Positions 8,870-17,464 of a stretch of DNA of 64,000 nucleotides are shown here, in pieces. The stretch is from Spirochaetaceae bacterium UBA6243 (lineage in GTDB: Bacteria > Spirochaetota > Spirochaetia > Treponematales > Rectinemataceae): assembly GCA_002441395.1 (NCBI GenBank), contig DJVZ01000040.1, positions 1 to 64,000 on the forward strand, read 5' to 3'. Position 1 is the stretch's first letter; every line of letters starts with the position of its first letter. Made by a program: the position numbers and the translations under genes. Under the pieces are notes generated by a model. It did no database searches. It was not told the DNA's origin and saw only the letters and a program-made list of their open reading frames with translations.

Positions 8870-9559
8870 ATGGAGAAGGTAGTAATTGTTGACGACGATG
8901 AAAAGATGAGCGCTCTTCTCGTCCGATACCTTGGAGAATTCGGTTTTGAGGTTGTGTCCATGTCCCGCCCGAGTGAAGCATTGGCGTTACTCGGGCAAAG
9001 TCGGTTCGATATAGCGATTCTTGATGTCATGCTTCCTGAAATGGACGGATTCGAGCTTCTTAAAAAGATTCGTGAGATCGATGATCTGCCAATTATCATG
9101 CTGACCGCAAGGGGAGAGCTTCCCGATAGGGTTCTTGGCCTTGAGCTCGGAAGTGACGATTACATTCAGAAACCTTTCGAGCCAAGAGAGCTGGTCGCTC
9201 GCATCCGGGCAATCCTTCGCAGACGCAAGGCGAATGGAGATGTTGTCAGTGATTCTTCTGTCATCAAGGTGGCAGGAATAGTTCTGAACAGGGCCACCTT
9301 TTCGGTTACCGTCGATGGTGTTCCAATTGAATTGACGACATCTGAATTTCAGCTGCTGGACATTTTTCTATCGTCGCCCAGAATAGTTTTTCCCCGGGAA
9401 GTACTTATGGACAAATTGCGTGGATCGTCTATTGGGGCTTTTGACCGATCCATCGATGTGCTTGTCAGCCGGCTCAGAACCCAGTTGCAGGATGATTCCA
9501 GAAATCCCCGATTTATCAAGACTATCCATGGTATTGGATATGTCTTTATGGCAGAGTAA
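8870..9559 (+). CDS. OmpR/CpxR-type response regulator
   Basis: DNA-binding response regulator, 229 aa. The receiver domain shows the acidic pocket (VVIVDDDEK), the phosphoacceptor Asp52 (ILDVMLPEMDG), Thr79 and Lys101 (QKPFEP). The C-terminal winged helix (about 130-229) ends with RSIDVLVSRLRTQL and IHGIGYVF. The kinase gene begins 2 bp after the stop, so the pair is co-transcribed. Organisation and sequence resemble CpxR or RstA, but the regulon is unknown. The cognate kinase is interrupted by a stop codon, so phosphorylation may be lost or may depend on another donor. Confidence 0.9.
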   Translation: MEKVVIVDDDEKMSALLVRYLGEFGFEVVSMSRPSEALALLGQSRFDIAILDVMLPEMDGFELLKKIREIDDLPIIMLTARGELPDRVLGLELGSDDYIQKPFEPRELVARIRAILRRRKANGDVVSDSSVIKVAGIVLNRATFSVTVDGVPIELTTSEFQLLDIFLSSPRIVFPREVLMDKLRGSSIGAFDRSIDVLVSRLRTQLQDDSRNPRFIKTIHGIGYVFMAE

Positions 9560-9561
9560 CA

Positions 9562-10860
9562 ATGAGATGGCGTAAATCGCTCTTTACCAAGACATATGTG
9601 ACGATTGTTATTTTGGCGTTAATATCAGCCCTTGCGGTGGGGCTGTTCGTGTTCGGTCAATACAGATTACGCTTTAAAAGTAACTCCGTGTCCGCATTGC
9701 CCCAATTCTACAAGCGGAACTCTATGGATCTGGGTATCTCTCCAGACCCTGAAAAAGGGCGTATTCTTGCAGAGCGACTCGGTGTCGACATCTTCTATTT
9801 TGGGAAATCTTCACATTAGCAAACCCTCGAGGATCCTGCAGTTGTTCATTTCATGGAGAATATATCGAAAAGAGGACGTGATATACAAGGATACCGTGAC
9901 AGAAAGCTCTATGTGGGATTCAGTGACGAACGTGGATATTTTGTGTTCTATGGCAATCCCTTGTTCAACATAGAGCGTCTGCCTGTGGTATTAGGAACCT
10001 TTCTCTTGATCGGGTCACTCCCCTTGATTATCACATTTTTTGTTATCCGTATGCTCCTTTTGCCACTCAAAAGGCTGGAACAAGGGGTTAGTGAGCTCAA
10101 CGCCGGCAATCTGTCCTTCCGCGTCTCTCCGGTAAGAGATGACGAATTGGGAGCTCTGGCAAAGGCGTTCAACCATATGGCCGAGCAGATCCAGCAGATG
10201 ATCTCCGACAAGGAACAACTTATACTCGATGTGAGCCATGAGCTGAAAACACCGATCACGAGGATAAAGCTATCGCTTGAATTTCTGGAGAATGAAGCGC
10301 TTCGCAAGAGCTTGGAAGAAGATGTCGATGAAATGGATCTAAAAGTTCAGGAGCTGCTTACCTCGGCTCGTCTGAATACGCCGTATGGCAGTCCAAAACG
10401 AGAGAAAACAGAGCTGGCGGCTTTTTTACTGTGGATAATCGGGCAATATGGCAAAGACCCGCCTGGCGCTGTCCTGCTTCCAGGAGATCCTGCGGTGTTT
10501 GTCGAAGTGGATCAGGGATTGTTCCAGACGGCTTGTAAGAATGTCCTGGAAAACGCGATCCGCTACTCTAGGCCCAATGCTCCTCCGGTAGAACTATGGT
10601 ATGAGGTAGGTGCGTCATTTGTCGATATCAGTTTTCGGGATCATGGCGTTGGCATTGCTTCGGAGCACCTCGATCGTGTATTCGAGCCCTTCTATCGAGT
10701 AGACAGATCGCGTGACAGGCGGGCTGGCGGGTATGGGCTCGGTTTTTATCTTGTCAAGAAGATCGTTACCGCTCACGATGGAACCGTCTTAATCGAGAGC
10801 GAGGTAGGAAAGGGGACTCTTGTGACCATACGCATCCCGCGAAACAATAGCAGCAATTAA
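9562..10860 (+). pseudogene. CpxA-like sensor histidine kinase, interrupted by in-frame TAG
   Basis: One continuous frame encodes a membrane sensor kinase, except for a single TAG at 9817-9819 (codon 86). Before the stop: a transmembrane helix (residues 10-32) and the start of a periplasmic domain. After it, in the same frame: the rest of that domain, a second helix (near 150-170), HAMP, H-box SHELKTPITRIK, N-box NVLENAIRYS, and G-boxes GVGIASEHL and GGYGLGFYL. All catalytic motifs are intact, so the lesion is recent, or is suppressed, or is a sequence error (CAG to TAG is the simplest change). An ATG at 9853 could start a truncated product with one membrane helix and the full kinase core. 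Confidence 0.75.
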
Positions 10861-10887
10861 CCTTAGGCCTTTTTATCCAATCCGATT

Positions 10888-12081
10888 TTACGCCCCGAAT
10901 ATCCTCTGTTTCCCACGATCCAAAAGGCTTTCAAGCAATGCCGCCGGGTTCGCGAATTTCCCGAGCAGGATCATCGCCGCGATGATGTAGGGCTTGTAGC
11001 TCGCTTCCCGGTAGGTGTCGTCCCTGTAGCGGTCGAAGACGCTCGCGGCGACTTCGCCCGCCTCGCAGGAGACGTCGGTGATGTCCGCGGGCAGGCAGTG
11101 CATGTAGAGGGCCTTTCCGTTTTTGGTCAGCCCCATCTTTTCCTCGGTGCACTCCCAGTCCACGAATTTGGTGTTGTTGGCGAGTGCCTCTTTTTCGAGC
11201 GCCTTGAGGCCGTCCTTGTCGCCGGCGTGGAGGAGGGGAACGCGGCGGAGCATGACGTCGTAGGGAGCCCAGCTCTTGGGATACACGATGTCCGCGTCCT
11301 TGAAAGCCTCGTCCATTGAGTCCGTGTAGGTGAAGCTTCCGCCCGATGCGGACGCCTGCTTCTTCGTCATCTCCAGCACATCGGGGATGAGGTCGTAGCC
11401 CTGAGGATGGGCGAGAACGATGTCCATGCCGAATCGGCTCGCGAGCCCGATGACGCCCTGGGGTACCGAGAGGGGTTTGCCATAGGAGGGACTGTATGCC
11501 CAGCTCATGGCGATCTTCTTGCCCCTGAGCTTGTCGAGGCCGCCAAAGTAGTGCGCGAGGTGCAGGAAGTCGGCCATCGATTGTGTCGGATGGTCGATGT
11601 CGTTCTGCAGGTTGACGATTGCCGGTCTGGAGGGCAGGACGCCGGCTTTGACGCCGTCGTCGAGGGCTTTGCCGACTTCGCGCTGGTAGCGGTCGCCTTC
11701 GCCGAGGTACATGTCGTCGCGGATGCCGATCGCTTCCGTGAGAAAGCTGATCATGTTCGCGGTTTCGCGGACGGTCTCGCCGTGGGCGATCTGGCTCTTG
11801 CCCTCGTCGAGGTCCTGGATGTAGAGACCGAGGAGGTCGCAGGCGGACGCGAAGGAAAAGCGCGTGCGGGTTGAATTGTCGCGGAAATTCGATACGGCGA
11901 TGCCTGAGTCGAACACGCGCGGGCTGATGTCGCGCTCGCGCATGGCGCGCAGGATATCGGCGACGAGGAAGGTGGCCTCGATTTCATCCTGAGTCTTTTC
12001 CCAGGTAAGGAGAAAATCCTTGCCCGCCATATCGATGCGCTTGACTCGCAACTGCTCGATCAATGAGCGGATTTCGTTCAT
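10888..12081 (-). CDS. ygeW: Knotted carbamoyltransferase YgeW
   Basis: A 397-aa protein, matching the 396-residue length known for E. coli YgeW. Carbamoyltransferase motifs are visible: the carbamoyl-phosphate loop appears as NSTRTRFSF (near residue 67), and HPTQSMADF is the HPxQ motif. The family is a knotted transcarbamylase of uncertain substrate. In purine-degrading gut bacteria it is encoded with ygeXY, ygfK and ssnA, and it is thought to phosphorolyse a carbamoylated diamino acid to carbamoyl phosphate. It is the last gene of the purine locus, 21 bp after the deaminase-like gene, with a strong ribosome site (GGAGG). No carbamate kinase lies in this window. Confidence 0.9.
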   Translation of the reverse strand: MNEIRSLIEQLRVKRIDMAGKDFLLTWEKTQDEIEATFLVADILRAMRERDISPRVFDSGIAVSNFRDNSTRTRFSFASACDLLGLYIQDLDEGKSQIAHGETVRETANMISFLTEAIGIRDDMYLGEGDRYQREVGKALDDGVKAGVLPSRPAIVNLQNDIDHPTQSMADFLHLAHYFGGLDKLRGKKIAMSWAYSPSYGKPLSVPQGVIGLASRFGMDIVLAHPQGYDLIPDVLEMTKKQASASGGSFTYTDSMDEAFKDADIVYPKSWAPYDVMLRRVPLLHAGDKDGLKALEKEALANNTKFVDWECTEEKMGLTKNGKALYMHCLPADITDVSCEAGEVAASVFDRYRDDTYREASYKPYIIAAMILLGKFANPAALLESLLDRGKQRIFGA

Positions 12082-12102
12082 GTGGTCCTCCGGACAGTCG
12101 AA

Positions 12103-13548
12103 TTACAGAATGCCCGCTTTTTTGTACATGCGCTCGCAGGCGGAGAGCGCGTTGCGACGGATCGTCTCCTCGTCGGCTCCCACGAGAAGGCCGTGGCGCA
12201 CCACCTGTTTGCCGTTGACGATGAGGTAATCGACGCCGTGGTTGTAGCCGGAGAAGAGGAGGGCGGCGAGGGGGTCGGAGAGGGCGCCTGCGTATTCAAG
12301 TTTCATGACGTCGAAGAGCGCGATGTCCGCGAGTCTTCCCTCTGCGATCTCGCCCGCCTCTTCGAAGCCGAGGATGCGCGCGCCGCCGGCGGTGGCGATG
12401 TGCATGGCCTCACCGGCGGTGAGCCCGGCGGAACCGTACTTGATGCGCTGCAGTAGGAGGGCCTGGCGCGCTTCGCCGAGCATGTCCGAGCTGTCGTTCG
12501 AGGCTGAGCCATCGACGCCGAGCCCAACGGGCACGCCTCGCCCGAGCATCTCGTGTACGCGGCAGATTCCGGAGCCCAGGCGCATGTTCGACGAGGGACA
12601 GTGCGCGACGCCCGTGCCGGTCTTGGCGAGGAAGTCGAGTTCTTCGTCGTTGAAGAAGATGCCGTGCGCGTACCAGACGTCGGGCCCCACGAAGTCGCAG
12701 TCGCGCATCACCTCGAGGGGGCGGCGGCCGTACACCTGCACGCAGTAGTCGTCCTCGTCGCTTGTTTCGGCGAGGTGGGTGTGGATGCGGGCGCCATACC
12801 GACGCGCGAGTGCGGCCGAGTCTTTCATGAGCCGTTCGCTTACGGAGAAGGGGGAGCAGGGGGCCAGGGCCACTTTGCGCATGGCGTCGGGCGCCGGGTC
12901 GTGGAAGCGGCGCAGCGTCTCCTCGCTGTGGGCGAGGATGCTGTCCTCGTCCTGCACCGTGCTGTCGGGGGGCAGACCCCCGTCCTTTTTCGAGCGGGAC
13001 ATCGAGCCCCGGGTCGGCGCAAACCTGAGGCCGATGTCGGCCGCCGCGCGGAACTGCAGCGAAGGGATGTCGCCGCCGAAACCTGTCGGGTAGAGGTAAT
13101 GGTGGTCGGTTGTCAGCGTGCATCCGGTCTTCGCGAGCTCGGCCATGGCCAGCGTGCTCGACCAGTAGACGGCTTCGGGGTCGAGGTATTTCCAGATTTC
13201 GTACAGATAGACGAGCCAGTCGAAGAGTTTCGCGTCCTGGACCGCGGGCAGATTGCGGGTGAGGGTCTGGTAGAAGTGGTGGTGCGTGTTGACGAGGCCA
13301 GGCAGAACAACGTGGCGGGAGGCGTCGATCACCGTAGCGCCCTCGGGAGCCTCGATGGTCGGCGCGATTTTCTCGATGCGGTTACCGTCTACGAGAATGT
13401 CGACGTCCCGCAGAAGGTCGAAGCGGCGGCGCGCCGAGCGGACCGCCTTGGCGGTCTGTGTGGCGCCAGCTGCGCCGTCAGCGCCCGTTTCTGTCCCTCT
13501 CGTCGCAGCCGGCACCGCGACGGCAAAGCAATCCTTGAGGAGGATCAC
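12103..13548 (-). CDS. 8-oxoguanine deaminase-like amidohydrolase
   Basis: Zinc/iron amidohydrolase of the guanine/8-oxoguanine deaminase group, 481 aa. The GTG start at 13548 overlaps the preceding stop (GTGA) and follows GGAGG. A longer open frame continues upstream but is out of frame with the real PLP-enzyme gene there. Metal ligands are visible: NTHHHFYQ, HTHLAETSDED, WYAHGIFF and GLGVDGSASNDSS. The last is the motif I associate with the Pa0142-type 8-oxoguanine deaminases. Near the N-terminus there is an Ala/Gly/Thr-rich insertion (roughly residues 9-45) absent from relatives as I recall them. The role in the locus is probably removal of an exocyclic amino group from an oxidised purine. 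Exact substrate uncertain. Confidence 0.8.
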   Translation of the reverse strand: MILLKDCFAVAVPAATRGTETGADGAAGATQTAKAVRSARRRFDLLRDVDILVDGNRIEKIAPTIEAPEGATVIDASRHVVLPGLVNTHHHFYQTLTRNLPAVQDAKLFDWLVYLYEIWKYLDPEAVYWSSTLAMAELAKTGCTLTTDHHYLYPTGFGGDIPSLQFRAAADIGLRFAPTRGSMSRSKKDGGLPPDSTVQDEDSILAHSEETLRRFHDPAPDAMRKVALAPCSPFSVSERLMKDSAALARRYGARIHTHLAETSDEDDYCVQVYGRRPLEVMRDCDFVGPDVWYAHGIFFNDEELDFLAKTGTGVAHCPSSNMRLGSGICRVHEMLGRGVPVGLGVDGSASNDSSDMLGEARQALLLQRIKYGSAGLTAGEAMHIATAGGARILGFEEAGEIAEGRLADIALFDVMKLEYAGALSDPLAALLFSGYNHGVDYLIVNGKQVVRHGLLVGADEETIRRNALSACERMYKKAGIL

Positions 13549-15002
13549 CTCAACACCTCCGCGTTGAAGTCCTCGATGAGACCATCGAGGGCGCCGACCT
13601 GACCGTGCAGTCCACCCCAGTAGTTCCGGTAATCGTCCCACTGTGCGCGAAGCTCGGAGAGATCCTTGCCGAGCTGTTCGATCCAGGTGAAGTACTTGAG
13701 GTTGTGGGCGCGGCGCTTGTCGACGTGCGTCATCTCGAACACATGGTCGACCGAGAGCCCCGCCAACCTGTCGAGGTCGCGGTCCGCCTGCCTCTGGTCG
13801 TAGGCGCCACGCTCCGCGGTCAGCTCCGCGAGCCGCGACTGGTACATCGCCATCGAATCGGTGAACATCGTGAAGACGATGTCGTCCTCGCCGAGCTCGT
13901 AGTACTTCGCGAACTTGATGGCGGCGATGAGGTTGCCGACCCCGGAGATGCCGAGCCACTCGAGCTTTTCGACGACGGCCGGGTCCGCGCCCGCATCGAT
14001 GAGGGCCTTTCGGCCTGCCGGCTCGTTGAAGAGGCGGATGAAGCGCATCGGAAGCTCGTCGTCGACGCCGACCGCCGCGTCCGTGTCGCGGAAGTTGTGA
14101 ATCCAGGGGATGTGCTTGTCGCCGATGCCCTCGATGCGGTGGCCGCCGAATCCGTTTTCCAGGATGGTCGGGCACTGCAGGGCCTCGCCGACGGCGAGCT
14201 TCGCGCCGGGAAATTTTTCCTTGATGTAGGAGCCCGAACCGAGCGTTCCGGCGGAGCCCGAAGAGAGCACGATGCCGCCCACGTGGGAGTTCGGTCCGCC
14301 GACCGCGCGGAAGACTTCTTCCATCGCCGGCCCCGTGATCGCGTAGTGCCAGAGGTGGTTGGGAAGCTGATCGAACTGGTTGAAGATGACCACGTCGCTG
14401 CGGGTTTTCTGGAGTTCGACGCACTTGTCGAAGATTTCCTTGACGTTGGATTCGCAGCCCGGGGTCGCGATGACCTCCTCGGCCATGGTCTTGAGCCACT
14501 CGAAGCGCTCCCGGCTCATCTCTGCGGGGAGTATGGCGACGCTCGGGCACGAGAGGAGGCGGGAGATGTAGGCGCCACCTCGGCAGTAGTTGCCGGTGCT
14601 CGGCCAGACCGCTTTTTTCGTCGTCGGGTCGAAGCGGCCGGTCACGAGTTCGGGCGCGAGGCAGGCGTAGGCCGCGCCAACCTTGTGCGCTCCCGTCGGA
14701 AACCACTTGCCCGCGAGCCCGACGATGCGCGCCTTTGTGCCGGTGATCGCCCGAGGAATCTCGATATAGTTGACGGAACCGTAGCCGCCGCCGAATTCCT
14801 TCGGCTCGTTGTGCCATGTCACGCGGAAAAGGTTGCGCGGATGCACATCCCAAAGACCAATGTTGGAAAGTTCATTCTTGACCGATGAAGGAATTCTGGA
14901 AGGATCGCGCATCTGCGCGAAGGTGGGGAGGAGGATGCCTTTCTGCTTGCAGCGTTCAATGTTTTTTTTGCGCTGTGCATCGTGAATATTGAGGTCGATC
15001 AT
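13545..15002 (-). CDS. Fold-type-II PLP-dependent enzyme in the position of YgeX
   Basis: A 485-aa PLP enzyme of the tryptophan-synthase-beta family. The start was chosen at ATG 15002 with AAGGAG 6 nt upstream. PLP lysine: PTGAHKVGAAYA. The cofactor-binding Asn/Gly loop is STGNYCRGGAY, and the phosphate-binding Gly/Ser loop is SSGSAGTLGSGS. It is longer than, and clearly different from, the 398-residue diaminopropionate ammonia-lyase YgeX that normally accompanies YgeW, YgeY and YgfK. It is coupled to the deaminase gene and ygeW. Probable role: elimination or cleavage of an amino-acid intermediate of purine or ureide breakdown, possibly 2,3-diaminopropionate or its carbamoyl derivative (inference). 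Family identification firm, reaction unknown. Confidence 0.8.
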   Translation of the reverse strand: MIDLNIHDAQRKKNIERCKQKGILLPTFAQMRDPSRIPSSVKNELSNIGLWDVHPRNLFRVTWHNEPKEFGGGYGSVNYIEIPRAITGTKARIVGLAGKWFPTGAHKVGAAYACLAPELVTGRFDPTTKKAVWPSTGNYCRGGAYISRLLSCPSVAILPAEMSRERFEWLKTMAEEVIATPGCESNVKEIFDKCVELQKTRSDVVIFNQFDQLPNHLWHYAITGPAMEEVFRAVGGPNSHVGGIVLSSGSAGTLGSGSYIKEKFPGAKLAVGEALQCPTILENGFGGHRIEGIGDKHIPWIHNFRDTDAAVGVDDELPMRFIRLFNEPAGRKALIDAGADPAVVEKLEWLGISGVGNLIAAIKFAKYYELGEDDIVFTMFTDSMAMYQSRLAELTAERGAYDQRQADRDLDRLAGLSVDHVFEMTHVDKRRAHNLKYFTWIEQLGKDLSELRAQWDDYRNYWGGLHGQVGALDGLIEDFNAEVLR

Positions 15003-15114
15003 CAAGGACTCCTTGCGGAAGTAATTGCTGAGAAGGCCCATCGCCGTTGGCATGAGGGCGTATAGAGACAACCAGTATACCATACGTTCCGGAGATTGAG
15101 GAGGTGTGGACAAA

Positions 15115-15148
15115 TGTGCTACCCCGCAGCAATCTGCGGGGTAGCACA
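15115..15148 (-). terminator. Perfect 15-bp hairpin upstream of the PLP-enzyme gene
   Basis: Arms 15115-15129 and 15134-15148 (CTGCGGGGTAGCACA) are exact complements around a 4-nt loop. It lies between vapC and the PLP-enzyme gene, and on the minus strand it is followed by ATTTGTCC. It could terminate or attenuate transcription entering the downstream purine genes. Confidence 0.55.
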
Positions 15149-15202
15149 ATAAACTTGGTCGTCAACGTAAGAATATAATCTACCGTCCTCTCCTGGGGGT
15201 TC

Positions 15203-15227
15203 TTTTTGCCTTCGGTAACGGCAAAAA
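15203..15227 (-). terminator. Probable terminator after vapC
   Basis: TTTTTGCC (15203-15210) and GGCAAAAA (15220-15227) pair around a 9-nt loop, 46 bp after the vapC stop. The A/T-rich outer arms give U-tracts on either strand. Confidence 0.5.
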
Positions 15228-15273
15228 TTCTTCACACTGTCGGCATTTGCCATCGGTAGCGGGTCTTAGCTGC

Positions 15274-15648
15274 CTATGCTTTCTCAAAACAGTGTACTGA
15301 TTTTAGATCTTTAAAATGCTTGTCTTGCGTCCACAGCATTGCGTCATACTTTTGATTGATGGCGTATATGATGCTATCAGCCATAGGCAGTTTGTTTTCT
15401 TTCCCTGTTTTTGCTGCATAGATTGCCACATCGGTATCAAGATTGATGACATTGCCTTGTTTCATATGCGCGATTGCGAAGAGTGCTTTATCTTCATCCA
15501 GTTCAAGGAGTAATTTTTTGAATACTTCATAGATTGTTATTGAAGGTACGAGAAGATTTTCTGTGTCTTCGATGATGGGCGCGACTTCATCACCAACCCG
15601 AGAGCCTGCGAAGAATTCCAGCCAGCATGAAGAGTCGACAATATTCAT
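15274..15648 (-). CDS. vapC: VapC-family PIN-domain toxin
   Basis: A 124-aa PIN-domain ribonuclease. The four acidic residues of the active site are visible: Asp5 (MNIVDSS), Glu in ITIYEVFKKL, Asp in LPMADSIIY and Asp in WTQDKHF. The start overlaps the antitoxin stop by 4 bp. VapC toxins cleave tRNA or rRNA when freed from antitoxin. The pair sits inside the purine gene cluster between two blocks of catabolic genes and has its own promoter and terminator, as expected for an acquired module. Target RNA unknown. Confidence 0.88.
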   Translation of the reverse strand: MNIVDSSCWLEFFAGSRVGDEVAPIIEDTENLLVPSITIYEVFKKLLLELDEDKALFAIAHMKQGNVINLDTDVAIYAAKTGKENKLPMADSIIYAINQKYDAMLWTQDKHFKDLKSVHCFEKA

Positions 15649-15851
15649 ACTCTGTCCTCTTCACGCTCGATTTTAGTATTGATTCCTTGAAAAGCACCCT
15701 TTAATGTTTTCATAGGATGGATGGGGACAAGTTCAATTCGTGAGCCATAGGTGAGCACTTCAAGTTTTGCGCCGACATGAAGACCAATAGTATTACGTAT
15801 TTCTTTAGGAATAACGACTTGATATTTGCTAGAGACAGTGACTGTTTTCAT
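15645..15851 (-). CDS. vapB: AbrB/MazE-type antitoxin (VapB)
   Basis: A 68-aa swapped-hairpin AbrB-like DNA-binding antitoxin. The N-terminal motif VSSKYQVVIPKEIRNTIGL is typical. The C-terminal 25 residues would wrap the toxin. It ends in a 4-bp overlap with vapC. A near-consensus promoter lies just upstream, and the sequence between promoter and start contains ATCGATA copies. The antitoxin may bind these for autoregulation. Confidence 0.87.
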   Translation of the reverse strand: MKTVTVSSKYQVVIPKEIRNTIGLHVGAKLEVLTYGSRIELVPIHPMKTLKGAFQGINTKIEREEDRV

Positions 15852-15869
15852 CGATAACCCCTATGTCTT

Positions 15870-15898
15870 ACTATACTACTATCGATAAAATTTGTCAA
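15870..15898 (-). promoter_or_regulatory. Strong promoter of vapBC
   Basis: On the minus strand a perfect TTGACA (15893-15898), a 17-bp spacer and TATAGT (15870-15875), 18 bp before the vapB ATG. ATCGATA repeats flank the -10 box and are candidate operators. Confidence 0.7.
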
Positions 15899-16252
15899 AT
15901 CTCCAACGCTTAGGACACCGAAAATGCCCATGCCGGTGGTTCGTGGCACTGCGAAGATTGAGTGGCTCTTCACGATGTGCATCGCCGTCTTCGATCCTGT
16001 GCGGATGCGGAACATGGAGGCGGTACGATGAGCCCCAAAGCGTAGTGGGGAGAAGTACAGGGCGCTGCACGCCTCTGGAATATCCCGCTTCTTGGTGGTT
16101 CCAGGAACACTCTTCAGCTATCGGGCAAAGAAGCCGCTTATTCCCCTGAATCTCTGATTATGCGATTATCCTTTGCCGAATTTTCGACACCCTGTTAGGT
16201 CTTTTGTTTCTTTTCAGTTTATCCCTGCAGCTACCGCAGGAAATAATCAAGT
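15899..16252. other. About 350 bp without a recognised gene
   Basis: Only short open frames are found. One minus-strand frame (55 codons from the ATG at 16015) ends in an overlap with the vapB start, but it has no ribosome site and contains the vapBC promoter, so I do not call it. Near the thrC-like stop there is a weak hairpin (CCTGC and GCAGG, near 16225). The stretch may be a scar of the vapBC insertion. Confidence 0.5.
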
Positions 16253-17455
16253 TCAAATCGTGAGCCCTACAGCCTTCGCCGCCGATTTGATGTCCTTGAG
16301 TCCGCTTCCCGTCAGCATGACGACAACGCGGGTCTCTGGGGCGAGCTGCTCCTTCACTTTCAGAAAGCCCGCGAACGCGCAGGCGCTCGAGGGCTCCGCG
16401 AAGAGACCGGAACTGCGCGAGAGGCGGCGCTGCGCGGCGAGAATCTCCCCGTCGCTCACGACGACGGCTCGGCCCGAGTGCCGGCGAAGCCTGTCGAGCG
16501 CGAAGTAGCCATTGCGCGGGATGTCGACCGAGATCGAGTCGGCGATGGTCGATGAGGGGCGCGGCTCGAAAATTCCGGTTTCGAGGGCGCGGGCTATGGC
16601 GCACGAGCCCTCCGCCTGGGCGGCCCAGACTGTGGGCATCCGTTCAATCCATCCGAGCTTCACGAGGTCTTCGAATCCCCGTATGACCCCGGCGATTATA
16701 ACGCCGTCTCCTGTGGGAACGAAGACATGGTCCGGAGCGAGATAAGCTGGCGCCGCGGACATAGCGCGCACGTCTGCGCCCGCTGCCTTTTTCGCTGTGG
16801 CCAGATCGCGCGCGATCTCGAAGCTCGCGGTCTTCTTCCCTTCAATGGTGAGCGGATTGTAGGCCGTGTTGCGGGAGAGCATGCCCGTCGCTCTGGAGTA
16901 GGCGAGCGACTGGTCGAAGGCGAGGTCATAGGTCCCGTCGACCTCGACGAGTTCCGCGCCGTACTGCAGAATCTGCACGCGCTTCGCGATCGGCGCCGAT
17001 TTCGGCACGTAGACCCTGATTTTGATGTCCGCGGCGGCGCCGACGCATGCCATGCTCGAGGCGGCGTTGCCCGTCGAGGCGAGCACGATTTCCCGTATCC
17101 CGAACTTGCGGGCAAAGGCGGCGACGAGCCAGCTCGCCCTGTCCTTGTAGGAACCCGAGGGATTGCAGGTGTCGTCTTTCAGCCAGAGGTTTGGCATCCC
17201 GAGCTCGGAGCGCAGCCTTTCGGGCGCCCAGAGGGGAGTCTGTCCCACGGGAATTGGCGGAAAAAAGCGGTCCTCGACGGGAAGAGGGACAGAGCCCCGT
17301 GCGGGAGCTTCTCCTTCCCAGGCGCACTCGAGCACGCCTCGGAGGGGCTCATCGGGGCGCTGTTTTTTCGCGCACTCGTCGCAGAGATAGCGCCCGGGCT
17401 CGATCGGATAGGTTTTTCCGCAGGTGGGGCAGCGGTACATCCAGCGCGTTTCCAT
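16253..17455 (-). CDS. Threonine synthase-like PLP enzyme with zinc ribbon
   Basis: A 400-aa fold-type-II PLP enzyme. The N-terminus has a CxxC-type zinc ribbon (CPTCGKTYP and CDEC). The PLP lysine is in NPSGSYKDRAS (near residue 123), followed by the cofactor loop STGNAASSMA and a C-terminal GSGLKD motif. It reads like threonine synthase. However, it lies 9 bp after ygeY in a purine/ureide operon, with no hom or thrB nearby, so it probably acts on another amino acid of that pathway, for example a diamino or ureido amino acid (inference). The linker between the zinc ribbon and the catalytic domain contains a GGGACAGAG motif copy. Biosynthetic threonine synthase remains possible. Confidence 0.8.
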   Translation of the reverse strand: METRWMYRCPTCGKTYPIEPGRYLCDECAKKQRPDEPLRGVLECAWEGEAPARGSVPLPVEDRFFPPIPVGQTPLWAPERLRSELGMPNLWLKDDTCNPSGSYKDRASWLVAAFARKFGIREIVLASTGNAASSMACVGAAADIKIRVYVPKSAPIAKRVQILQYGAELVEVDGTYDLAFDQSLAYSRATGMLSRNTAYNPLTIEGKKTASFEIARDLATAKKAAGADVRAMSAAPAYLAPDHVFVPTGDGVIIAGVIRGFEDLVKLGWIERMPTVWAAQAEGSCAIARALETGIFEPRPSSTIADSISVDIPRNGYFALDRLRRHSGRAVVVSDGEILAAQRRLSRSSGLFAEPSSACAFAGFLKVKEQLAPETRVVVMLTGSGLKDIKSAAKAVGLTI

Positions 17456-17464
17456 GCCAGGGCC

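Noticed and set aside
13549..14853. Long minus-strand frame joining the 8-oxoguanine-deaminase-like gene to more than 400 upstream residues
   Set aside because: The upstream part is the shifted frame of the PLP-enzyme gene, rich in Arg, Gly and Pro without domain sense. The GTG at 13548 with its ribosome site is the real start.
15848..16015. 55-codon minus-strand frame ending in the vapB start
   Set aside because: No ribosome site, it contains the near-consensus vapBC promoter, and no recognised domain.
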